Position numbers and translations under genes: made by a program. Shown piece by piece: positions 6,292 to 14,215 of a DNA stretch of 14,215 nucleotides; position 1 is the first letter of the stretch; each line of letters opens with the position of its first letter. The notes under the pieces were generated by a model. The model was not told the DNA's origin. It ran no database searches and was given only the letters and a program-made list of their open reading frames with translations. This DNA comes from Actinomycetes bacterium (GTDB lineage: Bacteria > Actinomycetota > Acidimicrobiia > Acidimicrobiales > RAAP-2), in assembly GCA_021841725.1 (NCBI GenBank), contig JAKCEC010000016.1, forward strand, positions 1-14,215, read 5' to 3'.

Positions 6292-7206
6292 ATGACCAAA
6301 TCCAAGATCGAGACCGACCACGGCCTCAACGTTCGAATGTTCGTCACCGGGCTCGCCCTGGTGGTGCTGTACCTGGTGATCACCACCCTCTTGATCTACC
6401 TCGGACTGGGTTACGGCTTCGTCATCGTCATCGTGGCGGCCCTGATCTTCTCGCAGTACTACTTCTCGGACAAGATCGCCATGTTCTCGATGCACGCGCA
6501 CGAGGTCACGGCCGCCCAGGAACCCAAGCTCCACGAGATCGTGGACCGTCTCTGTCTCCTCGCGAACATGCCCAAACCTCGCGTCGGGGTCGCCGAGATG
6601 GACATCCCCAACGCCTTCGCCACCGGCCGAAGCCCGAGTCACGCCGTGATCTGCGCCACGCGCGGCATCATGAACCGACTGAGCGACGAGGAACTCGAAG
6701 CCGTACTGGCCCACGAACTCAGCCACGTCGCGCACCGCGACGTGGCGATCATGACGATCGCCTCGGGCGTGGGAATGCTGGCCGGCATGGTGTCGCGAAT
6801 GGCGATGTGGGGAGCGATGCTCGGCGGCGGCGGGGGCGGACGCGGTGGGAATAATAACGACAACGCGGCCATCGTTGAAATGGTGACGTGGCTCGTATCG
6901 ATCGTCATCTACATCATCGCCTACCTCTTGACGATGGCCCTGTCGCGATACCGCGAACTCTCCGCGGACCGATCGGGGGCCATTCTGATCGGTAAGCCCA
7001 GCGTGCTCGCGAGCGCCCTGGTGCACATCACCGGCGATATGGGACGCATCCCGCGCACCGACCTGCGCAAGGCCGAGAACATGAACGCCTTCTTCTTCGT
7101 GCCGGCGCTGGCCGGCGGCACGGCGGCCTCGTTGTTCTCCACGCACCCCTCGCTCGAGACGCGACTGGCCGCGCTCAACAAGCTCGAGCGCGAGCTCAAC
7201 GGCTAG
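6292..7206 (+). CDS. htpX: HtpX-like membrane zinc metalloprotease (M48B)
   Basis: HtpX is a membrane-bound protease that degrades misfolded membrane proteins, with its active site facing the cytoplasm. Two N-terminal membrane helices lie at about residues 13-32 and 36-58. The zinc site is HELSH (141-145), with the third ligand E222 in RELSADRSGA. Two further hydrophobic segments lie at about 152-175 and 196-218. Between them is a glycine-rich loop (GGGGGGRGG followed by Asn/Asp). The C-terminal STHPSLETRLAAL is the typical family ending. The length, 304 aa, is normal. GGAGG is six bases before the ATG and overlaps the end of pspA. Transcription with pspA and pspAB places it in the envelope-stress response. 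Confidence 0.93.
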   Translation: MTKSKIETDHGLNVRMFVTGLALVVLYLVITTLLIYLGLGYGFVIVIVAALIFSQYYFSDKIAMFSMHAHEVTAAQEPKLHEIVDRLCLLANMPKPRVGVAEMDIPNAFATGRSPSHAVICATRGIMNRLSDEELEAVLAHELSHVAHRDVAIMTIASGVGMLAGMVSRMAMWGAMLGGGGGGRGGNNNDNAAIVEMVTWLVSIVIYIIAYLLTMALSRYRELSADRSGAILIGKPSVLASALVHITGDMGRIPRTDLRKAENMNAFFFVPALAGGTAASLFSTHPSLETRLAALNKLERELNG

Positions 7207-7781
7207 TGGGCCTGCGCGACGCGCTGTTCGGGCGCACCAAGCAAGTGGCACCGCAGTTGGACAATCTGTTCGCCCTCCCCACGGCGGCCCTGACCCTACA
7301 GAGCGAATTGGATCTCGTCTCCTCGGGTCAGGCGGGCCTGCTGTTCAAGGCGGGTAGCGGCGAGTCGTCCCTCCTCGGCGACGCCGACATCCTCGAATTA
7401 CTGAACTTCGAAGCCGAGAAGGACTCGGTGACGATGACCACCGACGACTTGGGATTCAAGTGGCTGGTCATCAAGGACCCGACGATCGACGGTCTCGTCA
7501 CCAAGATCCACGCGGCCAACACCTCGCTCGTCGAACACGAGCTCGGTCCGCGACTCTTGTGCGCCGTGTTCGGCTTCGTGCCGCGCACCGCGCCCGGCGA
7601 AGGCAGCGTGCGCATGGTCTACCTGCTCAAGCAGGGAACCTTCTACCCCTTCGCGCCCACCGGGCCCGATCAGCGCAACAACGAGCTCGAACTGCGCGTC
7701 AAGTCCTTCCTCGGCACCGACCTCGCCATCGAACCCGACCTGTCGCGGTGGATGGCCCTGTGGAACCTGCCGGTCGCCTGA
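7206..7781 (+). CDS. pspAB: PspA-associated protein PspAB
   Basis: I recognise this as PspAB, a soluble PspA-linked protein of actinobacteria and archaea. The characteristic pieces are the start GLRDALFGRTKQVAPQLDNL followed by FALPTAA, then RLLCAVFGFV, YLLKQGTFYPFAP, NNELELRVKS and the ending EPDLSRWMALWNLPV. It has 191 aa, no signal peptide and no membrane helix. Its biochemical role is not established; genome context ties it to PspA. The GTG start overlaps the htpX stop by one base (TAGTG), which indicates coupled translation. The gene ends one base from the convergent membrane protein gene. Confidence 0.85.
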   Translation: MGLRDALFGRTKQVAPQLDNLFALPTAALTLQSELDLVSSGQAGLLFKAGSGESSLLGDADILELLNFEAEKDSVTMTTDDLGFKWLVIKDPTIDGLVTKIHAANTSLVEHELGPRLLCAVFGFVPRTAPGEGSVRMVYLLKQGTFYPFAPTGPDQRNNELELRVKSFLGTDLAIEPDLSRWMALWNLPVA

Positions 7782-7782
7782 T

Positions 7783-9669
7783 TCAACCTCGCGCGGCGCG
7801 GCGCGCCAGCTGCTGGGCGCGGAACCAGACGTTGACGCCGCCCTCACTGACGGGCGCTCCCATGGCCGCCGTGAAGAGGGCTTGCACGGGTCGCGCCCCC
7901 GCGGCGCTCGGGTCCAGCACCACCGTCGCGACGTCGTTGAGGTAGAGGAATTCGCGCATGCGCACCACCAGGGCCGGAGTGAAGGCCGGGAGGCGCGTGG
8001 ACGCCCCCGAGTAGTGCGCGATGAACTGGAGCACCGCGAGGGGCCGCGTGGCGGCGGGCTGACCCGTCACGTGACCCCGTGGCGTCGGGATGATGGCCTC
8101 GCCGCCGATCATCTTCCAGCGAAAGTCGCTACGGATCTGCCAGTACATCGAGGTGCTGTACGGCGACGCGCTGAGGGGAAAGGGCAGGACGACGCTACCC
8201 TCGGGGATCTGGCGCCCCTCGCCGGTGGTGAAGAACGGTGGCACCCGCGGCAGCGCGGCGACGCCGATGTGCAGTTGCGGGGTGTAGACGACCACCGAGG
8301 CGAGGGCCAACGCGCCCAGGGTCACGTTGGTGCGCCGGCGTCGATCGCGACGCCCGGGGGCGGGTACCTCGCGCGCCCACTCAATCCAACGCGCCACCCC
8401 CAACGCGACGAGCACCGTGACGAAGAAGGAGGCGAAGACCGCGAACCGATTAGGCAGGTCCGACTGGAGGAGGGGAAACCGGGCGAGCAGGGCCCAGGGC
8501 ATCGGCACGTGGATGGTGTGGTTCGCCACCATGAGCCAACGACCCATGGACAGGACCTCGGTCGCGGCGAGCACGGCCGCGACGTAGGGCACCCAGCGCT
8601 GTCGGCGCATCGTCCACACGATCAACGCCAGGGCCACCACCAGCGGCGCCCCGAGGTAACTGCCGTTCTCGGCCAGGTCGGTCCCCATGAACGCGTTCCC
8701 TAATCGCGTGAGGAACGCGGGATGGATGGCCTGCAGTCGATTCGGGACGACGGTACCCAGCACGTCGAGTTTGAGGGGGCTGTGCGTCGTGCCGTGCGTC
8801 GCACCGTGGATCGCCTGGGGACCGAAGAGTTGGAAGTACACCGGGTACGCGAGCACGACCACCGTCACGGCCAGCGCGTACGCCGCCGCGCGCGCGACGT
8901 AGCGCCAGCGCGCCGCGTCGAGGTCCCGGCGCCGCGCGAGCGCCAAGATGACGAGGGCGAAGAACGCCACGATGACCACGTCCGCGGCCACCTCCTGGGA
9001 CACGAAGAACTGCGCGATGACCAGCGCACCCAGGATCAACCCCCACTTTCGCGCGTTGTCGCCCTGGGTGACGCAGATCCGAAAGAGCGCGTAGAAGATC
9101 AGCGGCGGTAACGGGACGAAGATCAAGAACAGGTGACCGTACCCCTGGGCCAGCATGTAGGGCGAGAATCCGTACATCGCCCCGCCCAGGAGCGCGCCGA
9201 GGTTCGAACCGCTGAGCCGACGCAACACGTAGTAACCCGCCAGGCCCGACACCGGGTACGACGCCCACATCAAGAGGTTGTAACTGGCGATCGGGCCGAG
9301 CAGCCAGGTGACGGGCGCCGCGAGGACCGCCAACGCGGGCATGACCGTGTTGGTCGCCAGGTTCGCCCCCGTCGGGTAGTCCATCCAGTTCGTGAACAGG
9401 GGATTATGGCCGTGCACGATGGCCCAGGGGGTCCACTTGAGGAACCACACCTCCTGCATCACGTCGCCGCAGGGGCACTGGACCACGGAGTGCACGGCGC
9501 CGGGCACCTGGGGCCAGTAGATGACCAGCGACACCAACACGTAGGCGGCGAGGACGAACCAGATGAAGCGACGAGTGGGCACGGCCTCGACACGCGCCAG
9601 GAGACCACCCGCCCGCGATGGCGACGTCACGACCAGGTCCTCGCGGTCTCGGTCCTCGCGCGTCTGCAC
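7783..9669 (-). CDS. Polytopic membrane protein, GT-C-like glycosyltransferase, 628 aa
   Basis: A short charged cytoplasmic N-terminus is followed by the first membrane helix (about residues 35-52). The loop after it reads CPCGDVMQEVWFLKW, then HGHNPLFTNWMDYPTGANL. An acidic residue (D69) in the first external loop with a W-rich stretch is typical of GT-C enzymes, which take sugars from polyprenyl-phosphate carriers and transfer them outside the membrane. About ten more helices follow to about residue 470. The last 150 residues (from VPPFFTTGEGRQIPEG) form an external soluble domain. The donor and acceptor are unknown. I chose the GTG at 9669 because GGGGGAG lies six bases before it; the longer frame to 9810 adds Pro/Gly-rich sequence. 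It is divergent from the methyltransferase/glycosyltransferase operon, which supports a glycan role. Confidence 0.7.
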   Translation of the reverse strand: MQTREDRDREDLVVTSPSRAGGLLARVEAVPTRRFIWFVLAAYVLVSLVIYWPQVPGAVHSVVQCPCGDVMQEVWFLKWTPWAIVHGHNPLFTNWMDYPTGANLATNTVMPALAVLAAPVTWLLGPIASYNLLMWASYPVSGLAGYYVLRRLSGSNLGALLGGAMYGFSPYMLAQGYGHLFLIFVPLPPLIFYALFRICVTQGDNARKWGLILGALVIAQFFVSQEVAADVVIVAFFALVILALARRRDLDAARWRYVARAAAYALAVTVVVLAYPVYFQLFGPQAIHGATHGTTHSPLKLDVLGTVVPNRLQAIHPAFLTRLGNAFMGTDLAENGSYLGAPLVVALALIVWTMRRQRWVPYVAAVLAATEVLSMGRWLMVANHTIHVPMPWALLARFPLLQSDLPNRFAVFASFFVTVLVALGVARWIEWAREVPAPGRRDRRRRTNVTLGALALASVVVYTPQLHIGVAALPRVPPFFTTGEGRQIPEGSVVLPFPLSASPYSTSMYWQIRSDFRWKMIGGEAIIPTPRGHVTGQPAATRPLAVLQFIAHYSGASTRLPAFTPALVVRMREFLYLNDVATVVLDPSAAGARPVQALFTAAMGAPVSEGGVNVWFRAQQLARRAARG

Positions 9670-9732
9670 TGTCAACTCCCCCACCCCACCGTCACCCGCG
9701 TCCGCTGCGTTCGGCGGTGGGGAACCCGGGTA

Positions 9733-9738
9733 ACTGTA
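9733..9738 (-). promoter_or_regulatory. Candidate -10 (TACAGT) for the GT-C-like gene
   Basis: On the minus strand TACAGT lies 63 bases before the GTG at 9669, predicting a leader of about 57 nt that ends with GGGGGAG. Confidence 0.45.
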
Positions 9739-9776
9739 GCAATGGTGGAACCGGCCAGCCCGCTCCACGCCGCGCG

Positions 9777-9798
9777 GGCCCGGTGAAGGGACCGGGCC
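9777..9798. promoter_or_regulatory. Inverted repeat GGCCCGGT-N6-ACCGGGCC, operator-like
   Basis: A perfect 8-bp inverted repeat covers the -35 position of the plus-strand TAACCT promoter (about -50 to -29 from the predicted start). It may be a regulator site for the methyltransferase operon or for both divergent units. No T-run follows on either strand, so a terminator is less likely. Confidence 0.4.
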
Positions 9799-9814
9799 GA
9801 GAATTGCCACCGTG

Positions 9815-9820
9815 TAACCT
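9815..9820 (+). promoter_or_regulatory. Candidate -10 (TAACCT) for the methyltransferase-glycosyltransferase operon
   Basis: TAACCT has the same sequence as the -10 proposed for the gene at 2739, but the gene it serves starts at 9984. Transcription would begin near 9827 and make a leader of about 157 nt. Confidence 0.5.
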
Positions 9821-9935
9821 AACTAGGGCGTGTCGGCGACGTCGACGCGGCGAGTACCCGGCGCACGGGTCCGTCGTCTCGACGCGGCGAGCACCACCGA
9901 GCACCCCACCGCAGCCGCGGTGGCGCACCGCATCA

Positions 9936-9963
9936 CCCGCCAGCACGCCGACCCGCTGGCGGG
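9936..9963 (+). promoter_or_regulatory. Stem-loop just upstream of the methyltransferase ribosome site
   Basis: CCCGCCAGC, a 10-nt loop, then GCTGGCGGG form a perfect 9-bp stem ending ten bases before GGAGG. A smaller stem, GCGGTG-GCG-CACCGC, lies at 9917-9931. Together they could control access to the ribosome site or protect the 5' end of the message. Confidence 0.4.
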
Positions 9964-9983
9964 AACCACACTGGAGGCACCGC

Positions 9984-11348
9984 ATGTCCGTAGACGAGTC
10001 AACCGCAGGGGTGAACACTTCCTTCGGCTTGCCCATTTCGGGCCGTGGGCCGGCCTCGATTATCCGGCGCATCACCGCGAAGTTCGTCTGGCCCTTCTTG
10101 CGCCACCAGGTAGACCTCAACCACGTGCTCATCGCCGAAATTCGCGAACTCCAAGCCCGCCAGGGCGTCCTCACCGCGCTGGTGGACCAGCACCTGTCCC
10201 CCACCGGACACACGACCGTGGCGATCCGCGAGGTCCGTGGTCAACTCGACTTCGTCGAAGACGGTCTGCACAACGTCGAGAACGCCCTGCACATCCTCGA
10301 GGGCCAGTACACGTCGGTCGTCCTCCAACGCGAGAGCCACCTGGCCGACGTCCAGGCCCACCTGACGAAGCGCACCCAACAGCTCGAGAACCAAATCGAC
10401 CTCGGCCAGCGACAACTGCTCGCACGGTTCTACGACGGTTTCGGGGCTCTCCAGCGCGACGTCACCGAGGTGGTGCGCCAATTCACGGACCTCACCGCAC
10501 TCGTCAGCGAGTACGAATCACGCGCCGGGGCGCAACTCGACGACGAGCGACGCCACATCGCCGTGGCCCTGGCGCGCATGGCCGAAGTCGATCATTTCTT
10601 GACCGAGGTGAAGCGCTCGTACCCCGAACTGGCCAAACCCGAGCGACTCGTCACCCTCGCCACCGGCTTCGACGCGGTCTCGCGAGCGCACGCCCTGCGG
10701 TTTCGGGGTTCCTTCGACGAGGTGAAGGAGCGCGTCAGTGTCTACGTCCCCGAGCTCAAGTCCGTCGCCGAACTCGGGCCCGTCTTGGACGTGGGCTGCG
10801 GCGGGGGCGAACTCCTCAGCGTGCTCAAGGAGAACGACATCGACGCCTACGGCATCGAGATTCTCGAATCCGCGGTCGACGAGTGCGTCGCGGCGGGCCT
10901 GGACGCGCGCGTGGACGACGCCCTCCACCACCTCGCCGCGGTAGCGCCGGCCTCACTCGGGGCCGTCACGGCCATCCACGTGGTCGAGCACCTGGGCATC
11001 GACACCCTGATCGAGATGATCGACCTCGCCCTTCGGGCCCTCAAGCCGGGCGGCATGATCGTCTTCGAGACGCCCAACCCGGCCAACGTCATGGTCGGCG
11101 CCGACAGTTTCTACATCGACCCCACGCACGACCACCCGATTCCCAGCGCCCTGTTGGAGTTCTTGGTCTCCATCCGGGGCTTCACCGACGCGCACGTCGT
11201 GCCCCTCAAGCGCGCGCCGAACCTGTTCACCAACGTCATGCCGAGTGAAGGGGTGTGGGCCAACGACGTGTCGCGCGTCGCCCAGCACGTGTCCAACGTG
11301 TTCTTGGGTGCCGAGGACTACGCCGTGGTCGCGCGACGAGCGAGCTAA
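9984..11348 (+). CDS. Coiled-coil protein with C-terminal SAM-dependent methyltransferase, 454 aa
   Basis: Residues about 25-45 form a basic/amphipathic opening (RRITAKFVWPFLRHQVDLN). Residues about 47-230 are almost entirely helical with heptad-like spacing, a long coiled coil. The C-terminal half is a class I methyltransferase: motif I VLDVGCGGGEL (267-277), acidic residue at the end of the second strand (YGIEIL), then IHVVEHL and LKPGGMIVFETPNP. This domain is common in clusters that methylate surface sugars. The coiled coil recalls WbdD, where a coiled-coil rod sets O-antigen length, but there the rod follows the enzymes, whereas here it comes first. The ATG at 9984 has GGAGG six bases upstream. 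Two bases separate it from the glycosyltransferase gene, so they form one operon. The methyl acceptor is unknown. Confidence 0.8.
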   Translation: MSVDESTAGVNTSFGLPISGRGPASIIRRITAKFVWPFLRHQVDLNHVLIAEIRELQARQGVLTALVDQHLSPTGHTTVAIREVRGQLDFVEDGLHNVENALHILEGQYTSVVLQRESHLADVQAHLTKRTQQLENQIDLGQRQLLARFYDGFGALQRDVTEVVRQFTDLTALVSEYESRAGAQLDDERRHIAVALARMAEVDHFLTEVKRSYPELAKPERLVTLATGFDAVSRAHALRFRGSFDEVKERVSVYVPELKSVAELGPVLDVGCGGGELLSVLKENDIDAYGIEILESAVDECVAAGLDARVDDALHHLAAVAPASLGAVTAIHVVEHLGIDTLIEMIDLALRALKPGGMIVFETPNPANVMVGADSFYIDPTHDHPIPSALLEFLVSIRGFTDAHVVPLKRAPNLFTNVMPSEGVWANDVSRVAQHVSNVFLGAEDYAVVARRAS

Positions 11349-11350
11349 CG

Positions 11351-13771
11351 ATGCGCGTCGCCGTCTGGACGCCGATGCCGCCCGAACCCTCGGGCATCGC
11401 TGACTACAACTTCCAGCTGTTGGCGGTCATGGCCCGCGACCCCGACGTGCGTCTGACGGCCATCGTGCGCGACGAAGCGCTCGAGGACGCGCGCGCGCCC
11501 CACGGCGTGGACCTGTGTGGCGCGAGCGCCTATCGTCACCGCGACTACGACGTCGACCTCTACCACCTGGGCAACAACCCCACCTTCCACAGCTACATGT
11601 TCCAGCCCCTCCTGCATCGACCCGGCGTGGTCGTACTGCACGACCCCGCCATCGCGGACTTCGTCGAAGTGCTCCTCGGCGGACGCTGGCGGCGCATCTT
11701 CGAACTCGAGGTGGCCTACAACCTCGGGCTCTCGGAGTTTGACGAGCGCGTGCCCGCCGCAATCGCCGCGTGGGACCGCACGCACCTGCTGATGTCGCGT
11801 CGCGTCATCGAGTCGAGTACCACCACCCTGGTGCACAGCTCGTGGGCCGCCGCGCACCTACGCGAGCGCTTCGACGCGTCGCGCGTCTACGAGGTGCCCT
11901 TCGCCGTCGCCCTCGACCCCCGTCGCCCACCGCGCGCTGGCGGGAATCGCGTGACGTTCGGCGTCTTCGGGAACATCAGTTTTCACAAACGCGTCCCCGA
12001 AGTCGTCGCGGCCTTCCTCGCGGCCCGCGACCAGGGGCTCGACGCGGCCCTCATCGTGGCGGGACGCCGTGACAGTGCCGAGGCCGAGGCGCAGATTCGT
12101 CGCCTCATCGCCGAGGCGCGCGACGGCGAGGCGATCGTCGTCGCGGTCGACGTCGACCGGGACGAGTTTCGAGCGCTCCAGGGGGCCTGCGACGTGATCG
12201 TGGGACTGCGCTGGCCCACGGCGGGGGAGACGAGCGCGTCACTGATGGAATGTTTCGCCCTCGGCAAGTGCGCCATCGTCTCCGACATCCCCCAAATGGG
12301 TGAGTTCGACGACGAGTACTGTCGCAAGGTCAGCATCGACCCCGACGCCGAGTTCGCGGAGTTGGTGACGGCGCTGGTCGAGATGGGGAGCGACGCGAAT
12401 GCGGCGCGCACCGCCGGCGAGCGCGCCCTGGCCTACGTCAGCCAACACTGTCGCCTCGACGACGTCGCCGCCGCCTACCTGCAGCACCTGCGCGACGCGC
12501 GCGAGCGTCCCCTCGTCCTCGAGGTCAATGACGAACCTCGCCCCCTGGGCGTGAACGCCATCGCGTCGTGGGCCGGCGCCACCGGTCTCGCCGAGGCGGG
12601 TCGGCGCGCCGCGGTCGCGCTCTTGAACGAGGGCGTCGCGATGGCCATCGAAGACGTGAACCTGTGGGCCAAGGTGGACCCGAGTCGCGTCCCCGACCAG
12701 ATTGCCGCCCTACCCCACGGTCACCCCTACCCCATCGGCCTCTCGTTCCTCAACATCAACGAGTTCCACGTCGTCGAAGGGTGGCAGCTGCGCGGTCACG
12801 GGACGCCCTACCTCATCGCTATGTGGTACTGGGAACTCCCGGCGCTGCCCGAAGAGATGGTGAGCGAGATCGATCGCGTCGACGAGATCTGGGTGGCCAG
12901 CGAATTCGTACGCGACGTGTTCTTGCGCTACACCACCAAGCCGGTCCTGGTCATGCCCTGCGTCGTGGAACCCGCGGCCGACGCCACGATCACGCGGACG
13001 GACCTCGGACTGCCCGAGGACGCCGTGATCTTCCTGGTCACGTTCGACGCGAATTCGACCATCGCCCGCAAGAATCCCTACGCGGCGATCAAGGCCTTCG
13101 AGGAGGCCTTCGGCCTGGGACGTCGCGACGTGGTGCTGGTGATCAAGGTGATCAACCTGGCGAGTTACCCCGTCGTGCAACGCGACCTGCGCGAACACAT
13201 GGCGCGACTGGGCGGCATCCTCCTCGAGTCCAACATGGCCCCCGGGGAGATCGCGGCCCTGATCCAGCACTGCGACGTCTACGTGTCGCTGCACCGATCC
13301 GAGGGCTTCGGACTCGGGCTGGCCGAGGCGATGTACTTCGCCCACCCCGTGATCGCCACCGGCAACTCGGGCAACATGGATTTCATGAACGCCACCAACT
13401 CCTTGCTGGTCGGGTATCACTCCATGGTCGTGCACCACAACGAACTCAGCGACAATCCCAACGCGATGCTGCTCTACCAGCCGGGTAACCTCTGGGTCGA
13501 CCCCGACGTGCACCAGGCGGCCCGGCTCATGCGATTCCTCGTGGAGAACCCCGCCGAGCGCACGCGCATCGGCGAACGCGCCGCGCACGACATCCGCTCC
13601 GGTTATAGTCTCGCCGCCGCCGGCGCCGCGATGCACGAACGCCTGCGCGAGGTGGCGCGGCACCTGGAGCGCACGGCCCGGGTCTCCGCCGATGCGTCGG
13701 GCGAGGACGCTCAGGGGTGGGTCATGTCCTCGGGGACGATGGCGGCGTCGAACTCCTCGCCCGTCAGGTAG
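11351..13771 (+). CDS. Two-headed GT4-type glycosyltransferase, 806 aa
   Basis: Two glycosyltransferase units are fused. The first (about 1-395) opens with [14 protein letters not shown], the usual acceptor-side start of GT4 enzymes. It has [12 protein letters not shown] as the start of its nucleotide-sugar half and [15 protein letters not shown] (E293, E300) as the donor-binding acidic motif. The second (about 410-770) has [19 protein letters not shown], an '[12 protein letters not shown]' stretch, '[12 protein letters not shown]' and [12 protein letters not shown] (E651, E659, the E-x7-E motif). No membrane helix is seen, so it works in the cytoplasm, probably adding two sugars or a repeating pair to a lipid-linked glycan. 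The ATG at 11351 follows the methyltransferase stop by two bases with no strong ribosome site, so coupled translation is likely. The last 20 or so residues are Ser/Gly-rich and overlap the fumC end on the other strand. Confidence 0.85.
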   Translation: MRVAVWTPMPPEPSGIADYNFQLLAVMARDPDVRLTAIVRDEALEDARAPHGVDLCGASAYRHRDYDVDLYHLGNNPTFHSYMFQPLLHRPGVVVLHDPAIADFVEVLLGGRWRRIFELEVAYNLGLSEFDERVPAAIAAWDRTHLLMSRRVIESSTTTLVHSSWAAAHLRERFDASRVYEVPFAVALDPRRPPRAGGNRVTFGVFGNISFHKRVPEVVAAFLAARDQGLDAALIVAGRRDSAEAEAQIRRLIAEARDGEAIVVAVDVDRDEFRALQGACDVIVGLRWPTAGETSASLMECFALGKCAIVSDIPQMGEFDDEYCRKVSIDPDAEFAELVTALVEMGSDANAARTAGERALAYVSQHCRLDDVAAAYLQHLRDARERPLVLEVNDEPRPLGVNAIASWAGATGLAEAGRRAAVALLNEGVAMAIEDVNLWAKVDPSRVPDQIAALPHGHPYPIGLSFLNINEFHVVEGWQLRGHGTPYLIAMWYWELPALPEEMVSEIDRVDEIWVASEFVRDVFLRYTTKPVLVMPCVVEPAADATITRTDLGLPEDAVIFLVTFDANSTIARKNPYAAIKAFEEAFGLGRRDVVLVIKVINLASYPVVQRDLREHMARLGGILLESNMAPGEIAALIQHCDVYVSLHRSEGFGLGLAEAMYFAHPVIATGNSGNMDFMNATNSLLVGYHSMVVHHNELSDNPNAMLLYQPGNLWVDPDVHQAARLMRFLVENPAERTRIGERAAHDIRSGYSLAAAGAAMHERLREVARHLERTARVSADASGEDAQGWVMSSGTMAASNSSPVR

Positions 13772-14215
13772 CCCAGGGCCAGCACCGACTCACGTAGCGT
13801 GAGGCGCTCCTTGTGCGCCTTCTTGGCCACCCGGGCCGCCTTGTCGTAGCCGATCAGGGGGTTGAGCGCGGTCACCAGCATCAAGGAATTACTCAGGTGG
13901 TGGTTGATCTGCTCGACGTCGGGTTCGAGGCCCTCGACGCAAAACTCGCGGAAGCGCTCGCAGGCGTCGCTCAACAGATCGATCGAGTTACAGAAGTTGT
14001 GGATGATGACCGGCTTGCACACGTTCAACTCGAGGTTGCCGCGCGAGCCGGCGATGGCGACGGCGGTGTCGTTGCCGAAGACCTGGATGCTCACCATGAT
14101 CATCGCCTCGGACTGGGTGGGGTTGACCTTGCCCGGCATGATCGAACTACCCGGCTCGTTCTCGGGCAATTGCAACTCCCCCAGCCCCGACCGGGGGCCC
14201 GAGCCCAACCACCGG
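13711..14215 (-). CDS. fumC: Class II fumarate hydratase, C-terminal part (gene runs off the right edge)
   Basis: Fumarase interconverts fumarate and malate in the TCA cycle as a cytoplasmic tetramer. The 167 residues here match the C-terminal third of FumC. They open with [14 protein letters not shown], then the superfamily signature [11 protein letters not shown] with the mobile catalytic loop. [19 protein letters not shown] and [17 protein letters not shown] follow, and the end PEDMTHP resembles the PEDM ending of FumC. The RWL-x-SGPR and [13 protein letters not shown] segments favour fumarase over aspartase or argininosuccinate lyase. The start lies beyond base 14215. Its stop lies inside the glycosyltransferase gene, giving a 61-bp convergent overlap without space for a conventional terminator. 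Confidence 0.93.
   Translation of the reverse strand, partial: RWLGSGPRSGLGELQLPENEPGSSIMPGKVNPTQSEAMIMVSIQVFGNDTAVAIAGSRGNLELNVCKPVIIHNFCNSIDLLSDACERFREFCVEGLEPDVEQINHHLSNSLMLVTALNPLIGYDKAARVAKKAHKERLTLRESVLALGYLTGEEFDAAIVPEDMTHP

Larger units (their letters stand above)
9670..9983. other. 314-bp divergent intergenic region with promoters and hairpins
   Basis: No convincing gene lies here; the open frames are Arg/Pro-rich shadows. It holds a minus -10 candidate (TACAGT), an 8-bp inverted repeat at 9777-9798, a plus -10 candidate (TAACCT), a 13-base direct repeat TCGACGCGGCGAG at 9842-9854 and 9879-9891, and hairpins at 9856-9870, 9917-9931 and 9936-9963. The ribosome site GGAGG of the methyltransferase gene lies at 9973-9977. 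Confidence 0.7.

Noticed and set aside
9830..11248. 472-aa plus-strand frame starting near the TAACCT promoter
   Set aside because: Arg/Pro-rich composition overlapping the methyltransferase in another frame, and no ribosome site. A GTG lies nine bases after TAACCT, but the product does not look like a protein.
12710..13663. 317-aa minus-strand frame opposite the glycosyltransferase
   Set aside because: His/Val/Gly-rich shadow; the plus strand encodes a clear GT4 domain.

Overview
The window is chromosomal DNA from a high-GC Gram-positive bacterium, most likely an actinobacterium (Actinomycetota), possibly class Acidimicrobiia. The reasons are the strong G/C bias at third codon positions, GTG starts, PspAB (an actinobacterial/archaeal stress partner), TANNNT -10 elements with leaderless-type spacing, and Ser/Thr/Asp-rich, Lys-poor proteins. 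The lineage is an inference from style, not from a marker gene. I see no rRNA, tRNA, CRISPR array, insertion sequence or prophage gene.

Layout. Bases 1-1701 hold three minus-strand genes: a truncated unknown protein (1-333), a 100-aa unknown protein (455-757) and a secreted collagen-like protein with two Gly-X-Y blocks (826-1701). From 1931 a plus-strand run begins with a stand-alone RecB/Cas4-like nuclease carrying an Fe-S cysteine set and a DsbA-superfamily protein. A small DoxX-like membrane protein follows on the minus strand. Next come purK-purE, whose products convert AIR to CAIR in purine synthesis and whose genes overlap by one base. After purE comes a compact envelope-stress operon, pspA-htpX-pspAB. 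It ends one base from a minus-strand polytopic membrane protein resembling GT-C glycosyltransferases (7783-9669).

A 314-bp divergent intergenic region with promoters and several hairpins (9670-9983) separates this membrane protein from a two-gene plus-strand operon. That operon encodes a long coiled-coil protein with a C-terminal SAM methyltransferase, then an 806-aa two-headed GT4 glycosyltransferase. Together with the GT-C-like protein these look like part of a surface-glycan assembly locus. The window ends in the 3' part of class II fumarase (fumC) on the minus strand, which overlaps the end of the glycosyltransferase gene by 61 bp.

The most distinctive structure lies in the non-coding signals. 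Four genes (starts at 333, 1931, 2739 and 3800) have a TANNNT hexamer exactly six bases before the start codon, the arrangement expected for leaderless transcripts. Genes with a clear Shine-Dalgarno sequence have their TANNNT further upstream. The methyltransferase-glycosyltransferase operon stands out with a predicted leader of about 157 nt holding repeats and stem-loops. The best candidates for unexplored biology are the coiled-coil methyltransferase/two-headed glycosyltransferase pair with its structured leader, the collagen-like secreted protein, and the two unknown proteins at the left edge.
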